64,000 nucleotides of DNA from Phoma sp. XZ068 (lineage: Eukaryota; Ascomycota; Dothideomycetes; Pleosporales; Didymellaceae). A program made the position numbers and the translations under genes. This document shows positions 53,489 to 64,000 of this stretch, piece after piece. The stretch covers positions 1-64,000 of the forward strand of contig RBKR01000027.1 of the NCBI GenBank assembly GCA_004835665.1, in the 5' to 3' direction. The notes under the pieces were generated by a model. The model saw only the letters and a program-made list of their open reading frames with translations, did not search any database and was not told the origin of the DNA. Each line of letters starts with the position of its first letter. Positions within the stretch are counted from its first letter, which is position 1.

Positions 53489-54313
53489 CTATAAATGGGC
53501 GCGAAGTCTATCATTTTCATCCTGCAGCACAAGTCCTTCCTGCTCCATCTTCTTGATGTAGTTGATAGCGCCAGCAATCACCATAGCTTTACTCGGTTTT
53601 GGCTGGCCCATCACACTGCCATTATTACTTTCCAGCAGCATCGGCACTGCCCTCCTCAATCTCTCGAACCCTGCGTTCAAGCCTTCGCGGTACCTACGCT
53701 CAACTTTGCTGTGTGGGATACGATCTGTATTTGGATATCCCGCCGATGCGCTGTCCGATTTTCGATTAAGTTGCGGTCGACCATTTTTCCCTTTTGGATA
53801 CTCAAACTTAGGCTCAATCTTGGACAACACGAGCAGAGAAGACTCGCGTTCTGCATAGTGAAGCCAAACCTCTGGTGACTGTACACAGGCGGTCTGCAGT
53901 CTGTCGCCGCAGCGCGAGGACATAGGCGCGCTCATTGGTTGAGACACACAGCTCGCCCCGAAAGACGTGTTTGGCACAGCCTTGTGAACAACATCCGCCC
54001 GACCTTGGTCCAAATGCGTGACGATAGCCTGATCGAAGGGCAGTGCTTGATACGAGCCTGCCTTCGCGTCGACTGCTGCGGGGAGGTCGGCCGTTAGAAC
54101 CGCTTGAGGCTCGGGTATCACGTCCCTGGGGAGCCCAAAAGACGCATCTGGGTGATAGTAGGAAGAGTCAGAAAGCATCCAGAAAGAGTCGCAGAGCTGC
54201 ATTGTGTAAGCCCCCATGGGCAAGGTCTTGTTGAGCTGTTTAGCGTATGAGTCGTTAATAGGCAGATAGTCCACGTTGATCTCTGTGGAGTGAGAGCAGG
54301 TATAGCCCAGCAT
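53489..54313 (-). CDS. bHLH transcription factor
   Basis: The frame encodes about 274 residues from ATG 54313; a GTG start upstream at 54334 is more likely an intron donor (GTGAGT) with acceptor CCACAG at about 54281, so a small first exon may exist. The C-terminal 75 residues are a bHLH: basic region IPHSKVERRYREGLNAGFER (His-Glu-Arg contacts, with Tyr in the ERRYR motif as in SREBP-like factors), a loop rich in Asn/Gly/Pro, and helix 2 SKAMVIAGAINYIKKMEQEG followed by a leucine-zipper-like end. bHLH dimers bind E-box-type sites. The N-terminal part is low in recognisable domains. Targets unknown. Confidence 0.8.
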   Translation of the reverse strand: MLGYTCSHSTEINVDYLPINDSYAKQLNKTLPMGAYTMQLCDSFWMLSDSSYYHPDASFGLPRDVIPEPQAVLTADLPAAVDAKAGSYQALPFDQAIVTHLDQGRADVVHKAVPNTSFGASCVSQPMSAPMSSRCGDRLQTACVQSPEVWLHYAERESSLLVLSKIEPKFEYPKGKNGRPQLNRKSDSASAGYPNTDRIPHSKVERRYREGLNAGFERLRRAVPMLLESNNGSVMGQPKPSKAMVIAGAINYIKKMEQEGLVLQDENDRLRAHL

Positions 54314-54334
54314 AGTGGTTGCCGGTCTACTCAC

Positions 54335-55385
54335 GCTGGATTTGACGAGAAATTAACGTGAGCGAAGAGTCAATGCTAGACTTTGGTAGTGAAGGGATGA
54401 GGTTAACAGCAGTGTAAGGAAGCAGTCTTCGTGCTAGAAGTTTTGCCAGGAAGAAAACCGATATTACGTCAGTAATACCAAGACAATGCTTTCACGAATC
54501 TTAAGGTCCCAGCGCATTTTGGCACGGTAGTACTGAGACACTATTGGTAGACATGTGGTCGCTGGTATCAAGTTCCCTTCCAAGCGATTATCTCTTCAAC
54601 ATTACGTCTGCTCCTGGCTAGACCAGAGTTTTATCCATACAACCAGAGTCCAATCAGGGGGAGCAAACGCGCCATCTCAGTCTGCGTTTCGGTACATTAT
54701 GCCGACCGAGGGACTAACCAATGAGCTAAGAGTAGGACAAGCTGGTCGCATGCTCCTCGATTGGTGCGGCTTTGTCTTCAAATAGTTTGCGTTTCTGCGG
54801 GGTACGTGATCGGTCGATTCACCAAAATCACGAAAATGTTGAGGCAATTGTAGCGCTACCTGCTCACACGCATGTGTATTGAACAGGTCCAGTATCGCTG
54901 CTTTCGTTGCCTGAGAAAATATCAAGGGTGCATATGAGAATGAGTGCCTTTCTATATAACGAGCTTTGGTTAAGGTAAAGGTAAAGCAATCTTGGACCTT
55001 GTGAGTGGGTCTTCCTCAAGTCTTCGCGCCGTGCTTGAGGCACGACAATATAGAGGGCTGCTCATCAAACCCGATGAGCTCGACCTTTACGAATCAGGAG
55101 GATGGGTAGTAGCGAGACATTTGTGACATACCGCTTTATCAACGCTGTTCAGGAAGCTCGTCATATCAGGTCATGACATGGCAGTAGCTAATCTGCATGG
55201 GGAAGGGATCAGACGGATTGCGAAGCAGTACGCTAGCTATTACCAGCGATGCTCGGGTACTACTGAGCGGAAGAGGTCCAGTTACATCATTCCGGTCGTG
55301 TAACGTAAGATATACTCAGGGCACATACTATCCTCCCTCGCGCCAAATGTACAATACTCCACCCGCTCACAGCGGTCTCTTTATT
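54335..55385. other. Intergenic, probable regulatory space
   Basis: This separates the divergent bHLH and endosulfine-like genes. One 76-codon frame (54555-54785) lacks support. I see no repeat or RNA gene. Confidence 0.4.
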
Positions 55386-55864
55386 ATGAACCATCCTAAG
55401 GATCAAGATGGCTCCGAGGTAAGATCGTTCTCACCGCCTTGTGTTTAGCTACTCACGCCTTCTAAGCCCCTTACCAAGCAAGATGCTCGTTTGCTTCGCC
55501 GCTATGGAAAGCTCCCAGCAAGAGAAGATCTGCTTAACCACCAACTCGAGGTATCTCCCCGTTATGTTCCCCTGTACGAGCACAAACTGACTCAACTCGT
55601 TCGGAGCGACGCAAGTACTTTGACTCGGGTGACTTTGCTCTGTCGCATGCGCATAGAGTATCCGACATCGGCCACATACAGACCGGAATAGAGCACCCTC
55701 TTTGCGGGAGCATATCTCATCCCTTGTCTCCTGCACCTGCCGGTTGCAATGTTCAAAACGTTCCCAACAAGCAAAAGAAAGGTTCGGAGGAAGTGAACAA
55801 AGCAGGAGAAACTAGCAACCTTCATCAGCACACGAGTGCTAATGTAATCGACCAAGCACAATAG
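55386..55864 (+). CDS. Endosulfine/ARPP-19 family protein (Igo1-like)
   Basis: Three exons (55386-55418, 55467-55550, 55607-55864; introns of 48 and 56 bp) join in phase 0 to 124 residues. The conserved core is complete: LLRRYGKLPAREDLLNHQLE then RRKYFDSGDFALSHAH. FDSGDF corresponds to the FDSGDY box whose Ser is phosphorylated by Greatwall/Rim15, turning the protein into an inhibitor of PP2A-B55. A downstream HPLCGSISHPLSPAP stretch matches the usual HPxxxxIPH region. The family controls quiescence and mitotic entry. The N-terminus is short. Whether this is the only copy cannot be judged from the window. Confidence 0.85.
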
Positions 55865-56246
55865 TACACATAGTGCAACCTAAACTATACTTGAATCTAG
55901 CATGTGGACTCACAGACCTGCAGCCACTGTGTGATGCTGAATTACGTGTTATTTGTATAGGGGTTACAGGCGAGCAGGTCTCTACAGCCGTCTGATATGG
56001 CCCATATGAGTGCGTGAGAGAATCCAGCCATTTGGGTTTTCGCATCTATAAGCTCTTTTGATATGCTCTCGACTTATCTATTGGACTCTTCTTACAAGGG
56101 TCTGTGTTTAGTGATTAAAGCGCATGAAGAATTTGAAGCACTTAGGAGCGATAGTTAACAGTAGCGCTAAATGCATAACACAGACGAAGCGGCGTAAGCA
56201 ACACTGCATACACTAGCCACCGTCAGCTCTCTGCTGTATAGATGAC

Positions 56247-57866
56247 CTAGTCCTCATCCTCAAGAGGAGCTTCTTCATCGTACTCTTGCTCGTCATCGGA
56301 GGCGGTAGCCTCCTGGTACTGCTGGTATTCAGAAACCAGGTCGTTCATGTTGGATTCGGCCTCAGTGAACTCCATCTCATCCATGCCCTCGCCAGTATAC
56401 CAATGTAGAAAAGCCTTGCGTCTGAACATGGCAGAAAATTGGTCCCCAATACGCTTGAAGAGCTCCTGGATGGAAGTGGAGTTACCAACGAAGGTAGCGG
56501 ACATCTTGAGTCCGCGCGGAGGGACCGAGCAGAGAGCGGTCTGAGCATTGTTGGGGATCCATTCAACAAAGTACGATGAGTTCTTGTTCTGGACGTTGCG
56601 CATCTGATCCTCAACCTCCTTCATCGACACTTTGCCGCGAAAGTAAGCGGAGCAGGTCAGGTAACGGCCATTACGGAAGTCAGAAGCAGCCATCATGTTT
56701 TTGGGATCGAACATCTGCTGCGTGAGCTCGGGGACGGTGACAGCGCGGAAGGAGTGTGCACCACGACTGGTCAGAGGGGCGAAGCCGACCATGAAGAAGT
56801 GGAGACGAGGGAAGGGCACCATGTTGACAGCCAACTTCCTCAGATCCGAGTTGAGCTGACCAGGGAAGCGCAAGCAGGTGGTGACACCAGACATGACGGC
56901 GGAGACGAGGTGATTCAGATCACCATAGGATGGGTTATTCAGCTTAAGAGTTCTCGTGCAAATGTCGTACAAGGCCTGCATCTAGTCAGTTTCTTTCTCC
57001 TATTACTAATGATTCCAAGCATCTCACACCTCGTTGTCAATGCAGAAGGTCTCGTCAGAGTTCTCAACAAGCTGGTGGATGGAAAGAGTAGCGTTGTAGG
57101 GCTCCACAACGGTATCCGACACCTTTGGGGAAGGCACAACGGAGAAGGTAGCCATCATTCGGTCGGGGAACTCCTCGCGGATCTTCGAGATCAGAAGCGT
57201 ACCCATACCGGCGCCAGTCCCACCACCAAGGGAGTGGGTGATCTGAAAACCCTGGAGGCAGTCGCAGCCCTCAGCCTCGCGTCGGACGACATCGAGAACC
57301 TGGTCGACCAGCTCGGCACCCTCAGTGTAATGGCCCTTTGCCCAGTTGTTACCAGCGCCAGACTGGCCGAAGACGAAATTGTCGGGGCGGAAAAGCTGTC
57401 CGAGCGGTCCAGCGCGGACGGAGTCCATGGTGCCAGGCTCCAAATCGACGAGAACGGCACGAGGAACGAACTTGTTGCCAGAAGCCTGCCATTGGTCAGC
57501 ATCCGTCTTATGCAGGTAGAAGAGGCCAAACGTAGTACCTCGTTGAAGTAGACGTTCATGCGCTCGAGCTGGAGATCCGAGGTACCGTTGTAAACACCCG
57601 AGCCATCAAGGCCGTGCTCGCCAGATACGGTTTGCCAGAAGGCAGCACCGATTTGGTTACCCTAGCCAATTTTAGCTACAACGACGACGGAATTGGAAGT
57701 ACCCTACACATTGGCCTGTCTGAAGATGAACCTGTAGAGCCGAAGGCCATCGTTAGCTGGTTAGCTGTTGTTCTCCAAATGCTGCGTTGACCCTAAGCGA
57801 AACATGGGGCTAGGAATGCGCCCAGCGGATATGCGACACCAGATGTACGCGTACAATTTCACGCAT
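56247..57866 (-). CDS. Beta-tubulin
   Basis: Five exons (57866-57855, 57731-57708, 57661-57539, 57485-57030, 56975-56247) join to exactly 447 residues, the usual fungal length. The start MREI plus VHLQTGQC, the GTP-binding [21 protein letters not shown] and the acidic tail [17 protein letters not shown] end are all present. It polymerises with alpha-tubulin into microtubules. Sites linked to benzimidazole resistance are wild type: Tyr50, Phe167, Glu198, Phe200 and Leu240; Asn100 is also normal. Unusual residues include Leu81 (AGPLGQLF), Thr212 (DICTRTLKL), a Tyr in SAYFRGK and an Ala in NNAQTALC, suggesting a divergent paralogue. The early intron positions are the conserved fungal ones. Confidence 0.95.
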
Positions 57867-58254
57867 CTTGACGGCTTCCGTAAGATAAAAGTGGTCACTG
57901 AAGCAGAGTATGCGAGAATAGCAGGGTCGAGCGGTAGATGGTGTTGATCAAGAGTTGGGGTGAGAAGCGGAGCCTGCGCGCCGCTAGTCGCGTAAGCTTA
58001 GGAAGTGTGGAGGAGGCTAAATGTGACGTCATTGGGACGGCGCTATCACTAGCTGGGTTAGAGCTACCATGGCAGAAGAATGAAGTCAGTGGAGATCAAA
58101 ATGTGAGATAATGGGACACACAGGCCTTTTGAAACAGGCAATGGCTGTAGCAGGAAGACAACGATAAAGATTGACGAAGAATAGTTCTTAATCGTCTCCC
58201 TGAACATTAGTTCACTCTCTACTGATGTGCAACTGTCGGTCCAAATACTGTAGC
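57867..58254. other. Beta-tubulin upstream region
   Basis: A non-coding spacer between the beta-tubulin start and the 3' end of the hydrolase gene, the likely tubulin promoter. No distinct element is certain. Confidence 0.35.
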
Positions 58255-59956
58255 CTATTCTCTATCGCAATAGCTTCTGGTAATGCCCACTAACTGCGCT
58301 CGCGTACTCTTCTTATCGAACACCTGCCCATGGTCCAGTTCTGGAAACCAGAGTACGTGTAGTTCATCTCCCTTACATGTTGCTTCTTTCCAGTCCTTAT
58401 CTTCGCTCCCCATAGTCTCACTTCCTGTTAAATATGCTTTAACAGCTTTCGTGTTGACTATAAGATCTTTTCCACTCAACACCACAGTCACACGTCGGTT
58501 TTGGATATCCTCCTTCCACAGGATATTCTCACTCCAGAAGAAACGCCGGAAGAGCGTGTGTGACACACCCATGTCTTTGGAAGCGAAGTAATAAAGCTGG
58601 TATTCGTTGGCGCGGGTTGGCTTACGGCAGATCTACGATGAGAAAGGGATGAGTTCGAATTAATCTGGGGGATGTTGGAAGACCTTACAAAGTTGTAAGC
58701 TACATCTGGAAGATGCAGTAGAAAAGACACTGGGTCAATAAACAGCGTCGGCCCAACTTTTCGGGCGATATGTGGCGCACGAAGGAGATGTGTGGCAATT
58801 ACGCTCCCGTAACTTTACAAAAGATTGTTATTAGTACTGAGACGATAGTGACGACAATGACAATAACACGGTTAAGGAAGATGGGTAAGCACTCACGAAT
58901 GTGATACAAGCACAAACTGCTCCCAATTATGCTCTTTCAGTATGTAGTCAATCTCGTGACACATCTTTTCTTTCTCCAGCGTCTCGTTTGCGATTCTAAA
59001 GCTCACAGACATGATCTCCACAGCTATAATACCCAGCTCTCCGTTTGATATATCTGTCTCGCTTTCTGAGTTCAGTTCGGCTAGGAAATTTATGTAAGGA
59101 TAGAGTCCAATACCGATACCATGAATGAATAGAATGGGGAGTCTATCATTGGAGGTATGTGGGCGGTGCCAATAAGTGAGGTTTTTCGCAGGAGACCGAT
59201 GGGGGGTGACAAGAGCGAAGGGGCGGCAGGGGAAGACAGCAGGGGATTGCAGAAGAGAAGCGTTGTGGAAGTCGAAGGAGTAGTACCACATGTAGCCAGA
59301 CGCTACCGTGTCCACAATAAAAACACACTATAAAACGAAGCAAGGTTAGCGATATGACTTATGCCATGGAATGACGAATTGGCGCGCTCTTTGTTGCAAG
59401 GACTTACCAGATACCAGGTCAAGCTCCGATGTAACATGTCGACCTTCTCAAGGGTCAGTCTAAGGCACTTTGCATTGCCTCTCCCAAGTTCGATCCTGCG
59501 CCCTAACAACTTCTCCATCTCTCTAACATATTCATCCAGCTCTTCATCGTCCACTATATTCGGCACTCCTGTATTCAGAAATGCCCACCGAAAAAAGTCT
59601 TTAACATTCTCCCACTTAATCTCTGATGCTGGAGCGTCCATGAACCATTTCGATAGATAGTGCTCCGGGTCAGAAATACTCTCATGACAACGCTGGAAGA
59701 GTATGCGGCGGTGTTTGCGGCAGATGGGCGTTGGATGAGTCGCTGCTCTTTGTAGATAGAGTCTTCGTGGATGATACACAAAGAGGTAAAAGACTGTCTC
59801 GAGGATTGTCCAAACCTGCAGCATCGGAGAGACATGGAATGGGGCAGGATAGATCAGAGAGCTTATGCAATAGAGAATACTAAGAGGAGCGATCCAGTGT
59901 AGGACAGTAATGCAGAGCCGGATGAAAATGTAGTCGTGAAAGGATGTCCCTATCAT
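58255..59956 (-). CDS. Alpha/beta hydrolase with N-terminal membrane anchor
   Basis: Four exons (59956-59408, 59327-58897, 58812-58689, 58632-58255) give about 493 residues; introns of 80, 84 and 56 bp. The N-terminus has hydrophobic spans (LCITVLHWIAPLSILYCISS; VWTILETVFYLFVYHP). A helical cap with EHYLSKWFMDAPASEIKWEN follows. The hydrolase core has LPILFIHGIGIGLYPYINFL (oxyanion loop), nucleophile elbow VSHSYGSVIA, the Asp region VVLSGKDLIVN and His region FPELDHGQVF, so a Ser-Asp-His triad is complete. The family is common in fungi as membrane-associated hydrolases; the substrate is unknown. Confidence 0.85.
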
Positions 59957-60940
59957 GATGGAGTAACAGCAAGCGAAGCGTTGTTGTTCAGATAGACGCG
60001 ACGGTAGTATAGTACGGTGTATCTGTGCGTGAGTCCGCTACTTCTTACTTCTGTCAATTCTTAAGCAGTTATCGTGGTGATCCGGTACAAGTGGGGTCAT
60101 GTCTAATCCGACTGTCCTCGGTCCCTGATAAGCAATGGATTCCATGCCATTTTAAGAAGGGGATTTCTGTAACATGTGATGGTGATGAAATTTCGCTCAA
60201 CAAATACTAAGCCGCTTGCGATTGATCATTCGATGGTAGGTGTGATCTTTATCAAGGAATAATCCAAGGAAGGGATCCGCACGCCCTATCGCCAAGAGCT
60301 GACCACTGTGACGTCAGGCCGCTCCGCGGGAGTTTTATTTCTTTGCACTAGATCTTTTACGACTAGATGGACGTGTCCCCAGACAGAAACGCCCTCTGCG
60401 CTAGTGCTAATGAAAAGTACCCACTTACTTAGCTTAGCACTCAGTCTACCAGGTGACCAGACATACAACGATCAGGCCGCGTGACAGAGCGTAAAAGTTG
60501 AAGTTATCATCTACTGGCGTACTGCACGTTGACTGTGAAAACAGCACAGATTTCAACACTGCCTAACTGCACCCACCGTATGCTAGGTCTTCCAGAACAC
60601 CATTGCGATACCGATATCGCAAAGAACAAAGGATCAGATTTATTGTGGGCTTGGCATATCGGCCCTAGTACCCTGGAACTCTAACAAGCACTGGATCTCA
60701 TGCCCTGCAGGAGCGGATCACTACCGGAAAATAAGACCGCACCCAATCTAAATGAACACAATCAATCCCCATGTGTTGCTAACCGCTGATTGGTGTGTCC
60801 GTCCCGTCAGCTAATAGCAGTACATTCGAAACGACAGACTACTGCAATCCTCGGCCCACCACGTATGTACATGGATGCAATCAACTCGTTACCGCACCCC
60901 TCGATTCGACAATCAACTTTGAGCATCAGGAAATCAAAGT
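59957..60940. other. Intergenic, no supported gene
   Basis: Divergent promoter region between the hydrolase and the Zn(2)Cys(6) gene. Short frames only. Confidence 0.4.
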
Positions 60941-62812
60941 ATGGGCAAATACCGCTCCAGAAGCGGATGGTCAGTAGATCGCAACAGGTCGTGGTTGACA
61001 AGGCTGACGGATCGCTCACCAGTCTCACCTGTCGAGCCCGTCGCGTAAAATGTCAGTTGTTTTTATTTAAGTACGTCATAGTTTATAACACAGTCCAGGC
61101 GACGAAACACACTCCGTCTGCAGGGCCTGCAGCAAGAAGAACCGACCGTGCCAGTGGGAAGCGCCCCACACCAAATTCAGAGATTATCAACCTTCCGACG
61201 CAGCATCGACTAAGGACTCTGCTGCTGGCGATGGCGAATACGAAGGTATGGAAGTCGATGAAACAGATGACGAGGCGAGCCAGGCGACCCGGAGCATTTC
61301 ACCGGGGGCGAATGAGGAGTGGAGAAACGAACGGGCCGCACCTTCCGAGGGTACGTCACAATCAACAAGTGACCCTTCAACCAACGACTCGATCGGCATA
61401 CAATCACCGGGCTCGCCATTTTCTCTATCAGGGCCTCGAACTCAGAGCAGCATTTCTGTAGCAAGCTTGCTGCGGCAGCCCTTGCCGGAGGGTATTCGAC
61501 GGTACTCCGAGGAAGCTGTCTTTCTTACACAGAGCGACGCAAGGCTTGTGCATTACTACTCAGAACATCTTGGCCGCTGGCTCGACTGCACTGATGCAAC
61601 GCGTCAATTTACCCTGGTGGTTCCGGAGAAGGTGAAAAGATGTCCTGTTCTATGTCATGCAGTCTTGTCGTTTGTAGCTCGACACTGTGGAGAGGACGCC
61701 ACTGCTGATGCTGCATGCCAACGCTGCATTGCTTTGCTCATCGACCGGCTGAACGAGCCGAGCGCGAGCCACGATGAAGCGCTGCTGTGTGCCATAGTCA
61801 TTCTATGGTTCTATGAGCAGCTCAATGGTAGGTTCCACGTCTTACAGAAACGCGCCTCAGCTCACATTCGCAGTACCTTCCACCATCGGCTCGGATGCTG
61901 GACAACATCTAGCAGGTTCCTCCGCGATACTGCGCGCTTCCCTAGGCAATCACTACGTGGATCCTTCGGCGCCCACACTTCGCGAGGCTGCATTCTGGGT
62001 CTATGTTCGTCAGTGTCTCTACACAGCTACCATCAACCAGCAGCCGCCTGATATAGATTTCTCATTGCAGCTGCACCCAACGCCCGGTTCCATGCAGGAC
62101 TCCCATCCGCTGGCGCGCTTGAGATTAGAGACTGCGTGGACCAACCAAATGACATGGAACACGGCTCTGATTGTGAAATTCTGTTTCGAAACCGATCCTT
62201 CGGGCGAACGCAACAACAAGCTTGCCCGATGGCATGAGCTTTGGGATCTTGTCCAAGCTTGGGCGAAGGACAGACCTCAAGGCTTCGATCCAATCTGGCA
62301 AGGGCCGGCTAGCGAGGTCGAAGGGAGCTGCTTTCCACAGATATGGTTCACAGCTGACTGGCATGGTACGTTTTGGACCCTGCTATCCCATGATCCAGAC
62401 TAATCACTTGTACAGCTGTGGCATATGGTTTATACCACTTCTCCTGCATCATGTTGCACAGCTTCGAGCCAGGACCACGATTCGCCATTCGTAGTGTTGG
62501 GGGTCTATCGAATACAGACGTAAGTTGCTCCAAACCGAGGGGCAAGTTTTCCGCTAATCATATCAGCGTCAGATCTTAGAGCATGCACGCGCGATCTGTG
62601 GTGCGTGTCGGAGCACACCTGAGACGGTGCAGCTTTCGATCATCCTATGCCACACCATCTTCGTCTGGGGACCCCTGGTAACAGACACACGAGAAAGAGA
62701 CGAAGTTGTGCAGCTTCTTGAGGACTTTGAGAAAACACACGTTTGGTCGACTGCCTGGATCATCAAGGCTCTGAAGGCCGAGTGGGGCATAGGCCATGAG
62801 TCATCCTCTTGA
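60941..62812 (+). CDS. Zn(2)Cys(6) transcription factor (ARCA-like)
   Basis: Six exons (60941-60969, 61023-61055, 61094-61827, 61874-62365, 62416-62519, 62567-62812) give about 545 residues. Splicing restores a canonical zinc cluster: MGKYRSRSGCLTCRARRVKC, then HPGDETHSVCRACSKKNRPC, i.e. six cysteines in C-x2-C-x6-C...C-x2-C-x6-C. An acidic linker follows (VDETDDEASQ). The fungal regulator domain has SLLRQPLPEGIRRYSEEAVF, HYYSEHLGRWLDCTD, GSSAILRASLGNHYVDPSAP and the LRE AFWVYVRQ-like stretch. ARCA-like factors are poorly characterised nuclear regulators. The 38-bp second intron is short; everything else is regular. It reads toward another Zn(2)Cys(6) gene. Confidence 0.85.
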
Positions 62813-62849
62813 AAACCTTTACTTTGGTGATAACTCACAGAGGCGCAGT

Positions 62850-63009
62850 TTCCGTAATCGATACCCCATGTGAGGACGTCTATGTTGCGCTTGATGAGCA
62901 CAGGGCAGAGCACGGGAAGCTGCAGCAGGAGATGAGAACCACTGCGGCTGATCTTCATCGCCACGAGCCGCACGAACGAAAGGTTGGAAATGTCCTTCCC
63001 TTCTTATGA
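62850..63009 (+). other. Coiled-coil gene fragment (ALDEHRxEH motif)
   Basis: The plus frame reads VALDEHRAEHGKLQQEMRTT and AADLHRHEP, clearly related to the motif in the gene at 16431-16964. It has no own good start and ends soon after, so it looks like a fragment or a single exon of an otherwise lost gene. Confidence 0.5.
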
Positions 63010-63622
63010 CTTGCGCTGCAATGAACGCTGACCTCACTGTGAAGACTCCAGAGCCCTGGCTCCAGCAATGCATCACATTCCCAGTCAAGTCAGAAGTCTC
63101 CTCGGTATCTGAGATTGCGAGGACAGGTTCACGAACCCCACGGGCGGGCGAGAGTGGTCGTGTGAATTTCTGGGATGATATGCAAATGCAGCTCAGTGAC
63201 TCTGTACAATAAAATAGTACAAAACTAGTTGAGAATGTGAATACTTGCTATCCAACCCATTCTAGCTCGATTCCAAAATTGGATGATAGTCCAATCTCAG
63301 CCAGACGGCTGTGTGCGTTTCTGATAGGCAGCAATTGTGCTTCCTGCAGGCGGACGCAGAAGAGGATTTGGTCGATTGTGAGCCATTTTAAACTCGGTAA
63401 CACGCATCTTTGCGCCGTGATGAAGGGCGCCCTTACCCTCCGCTTCCTTATCGGTATGCCTGCTGCTGGCCTGACTAGGCAAGCTTGAGCAGACTCTTTG
63501 CTCAGCGTCGTGTCACAGAGAGGCACTATAAGAGCCGCTGGATACTGAGGGCTTCGCACAGTAGCTGTCTCCAAACTCTTACGATCGTTGAAGACTTTCA
63601 CGCGCTAGCTCATCTCACTGAG
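63010..63622. other. Intergenic, no supported gene
   Basis: Open frames on both strands without domains; it includes the presumed promoter of the next regulator gene. Confidence 0.35.
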
Positions 63623-64000
63623 ATGGCTTCCACAACCGCTACGAACGCTCCTGCCGTCAGGCGAGCTTGCGATAGGTAGGTCTGCATTTTGTGGAATCCG
63701 GAGTTCGCAATCACTGAACCAAGCAAAAGCTGCCATCGAAGAAAGATCAAGTGCGTCAGTAGAGATGCCAGCATGTGTGAGAGTTGTGCAACCACAGGCC
63801 TTGCGTGCACGTATAACACTGTACCCCAGAAGAAGGGGCCGAAGGGGAAAAGGGCGAAAGTGTTGACTGAACTGCGCAACGAGCAACGAAACACTTTTCT
63901 GGGTTTAGGCTCTTTGCAAGAGCCCGATGACAGCATCCCATTTCTTCGCAACGCGCGTACGTCAGGTCTCATACCCCCAGTACTGCTCGAGCAATGCGTC
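63623..64000 (+). CDS. Zn(2)Cys(6) transcription factor, N-terminus, cut by window end
   Basis: Exon 1 (63623-63675) and exon 2 (from 63730) join over a 54-bp intron (GTAGGT...GCAAAAG). The zinc cluster is complete: RRACDSCHRRKIKC, then MCESCATTGLACTYN, with six Cys. The linker QKKGPKGKRAKVLTELRNEQ resembles that of sugar-metabolism regulators of the AmyR/Mal-activator kind (KKRGPKGSRAKVxxELR), but the effector part lies outside the window. DNA binding to CGG-type sites is the family role. Confidence 0.8.

Noticed and set aside
56754..57551. 265-codon plus-strand open frame
   Set aside because: Shadow of the beta-tubulin exons on the other strand.

Overview
The window looks like a chromosome segment of a filamentous ascomycete (Pezizomycotina, most likely a dothideomycete). 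Genes are split by 35-85 bp GT...AG introns with CTRAY-like branch sites. Fungal-only families are common: FunK1 kinase, DUF3716, DUF3723, Zn(2)Cys(6) regulators and NLR-type TPR and ankyrin repeats. All exon joins were made by eye from frame, splice sites and protein-family resemblance. No search was run, so domain names are recognition calls.

Left part (about 1-27 kb): an F-box-like gene runs off the left edge, followed by a gene with 60-bp in-frame tandem repeats and an 85-bp minisatellite. Next comes a run of genes known as auxiliary cargo of Starship giant transposons: a patatin-like phospholipase (PLP, 3.7-7.1 kb, minus), a divergent DUF3723 protein (7.1-10.3 kb), a MADS-box-like gene and a ferric reductase (FRE, 11.5-13.2 kb). 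Small coiled-coil genes, a pseudokinase, a small secreted protein convergent with a GPI-type cupredoxin, an intronless 776-aa coiled-coil protein, a DUF3716 gene and a TPR-only NLR remnant follow. I see no DUF3435 tyrosine-recombinase captain and no element boundary, so this would be the interior of, or a remnant from, such an element.

Middle part (about 27-50 kb): a multi-exon gene of unknown family, a 43-codon mini-gene, a protein kinase and a FunK1 protein that also carries a nuclease-like D...ExK motif. The last three lie between two perfect 40-44 nt palindromes that share a 36-nt core and are 6.1 kb apart. Further right are four small orphan genes, an Est1-type protein, a 5'-broken transcription-factor remnant beside a 9-bp microsatellite, an ankyrin-only NLR remnant, and a 1,827-bp Tc1/mariner (pogo/Fot1-like) element. 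That element has intact ends and a TA target duplication but a dead transposase.

Right part (about 51-64 kb): a SAM plus HMG-box gene with probable frameshifts, a bHLH factor, an endosulfine/Igo1-like gene, a complete 447-aa beta-tubulin with unusual substitutions, an alpha/beta hydrolase and two Zn(2)Cys(6) regulators, the last cut by the window end. This side looks more intact and core-like, while the left and middle look accessory.

No rRNA, CRISPR or convincing tRNA was seen.
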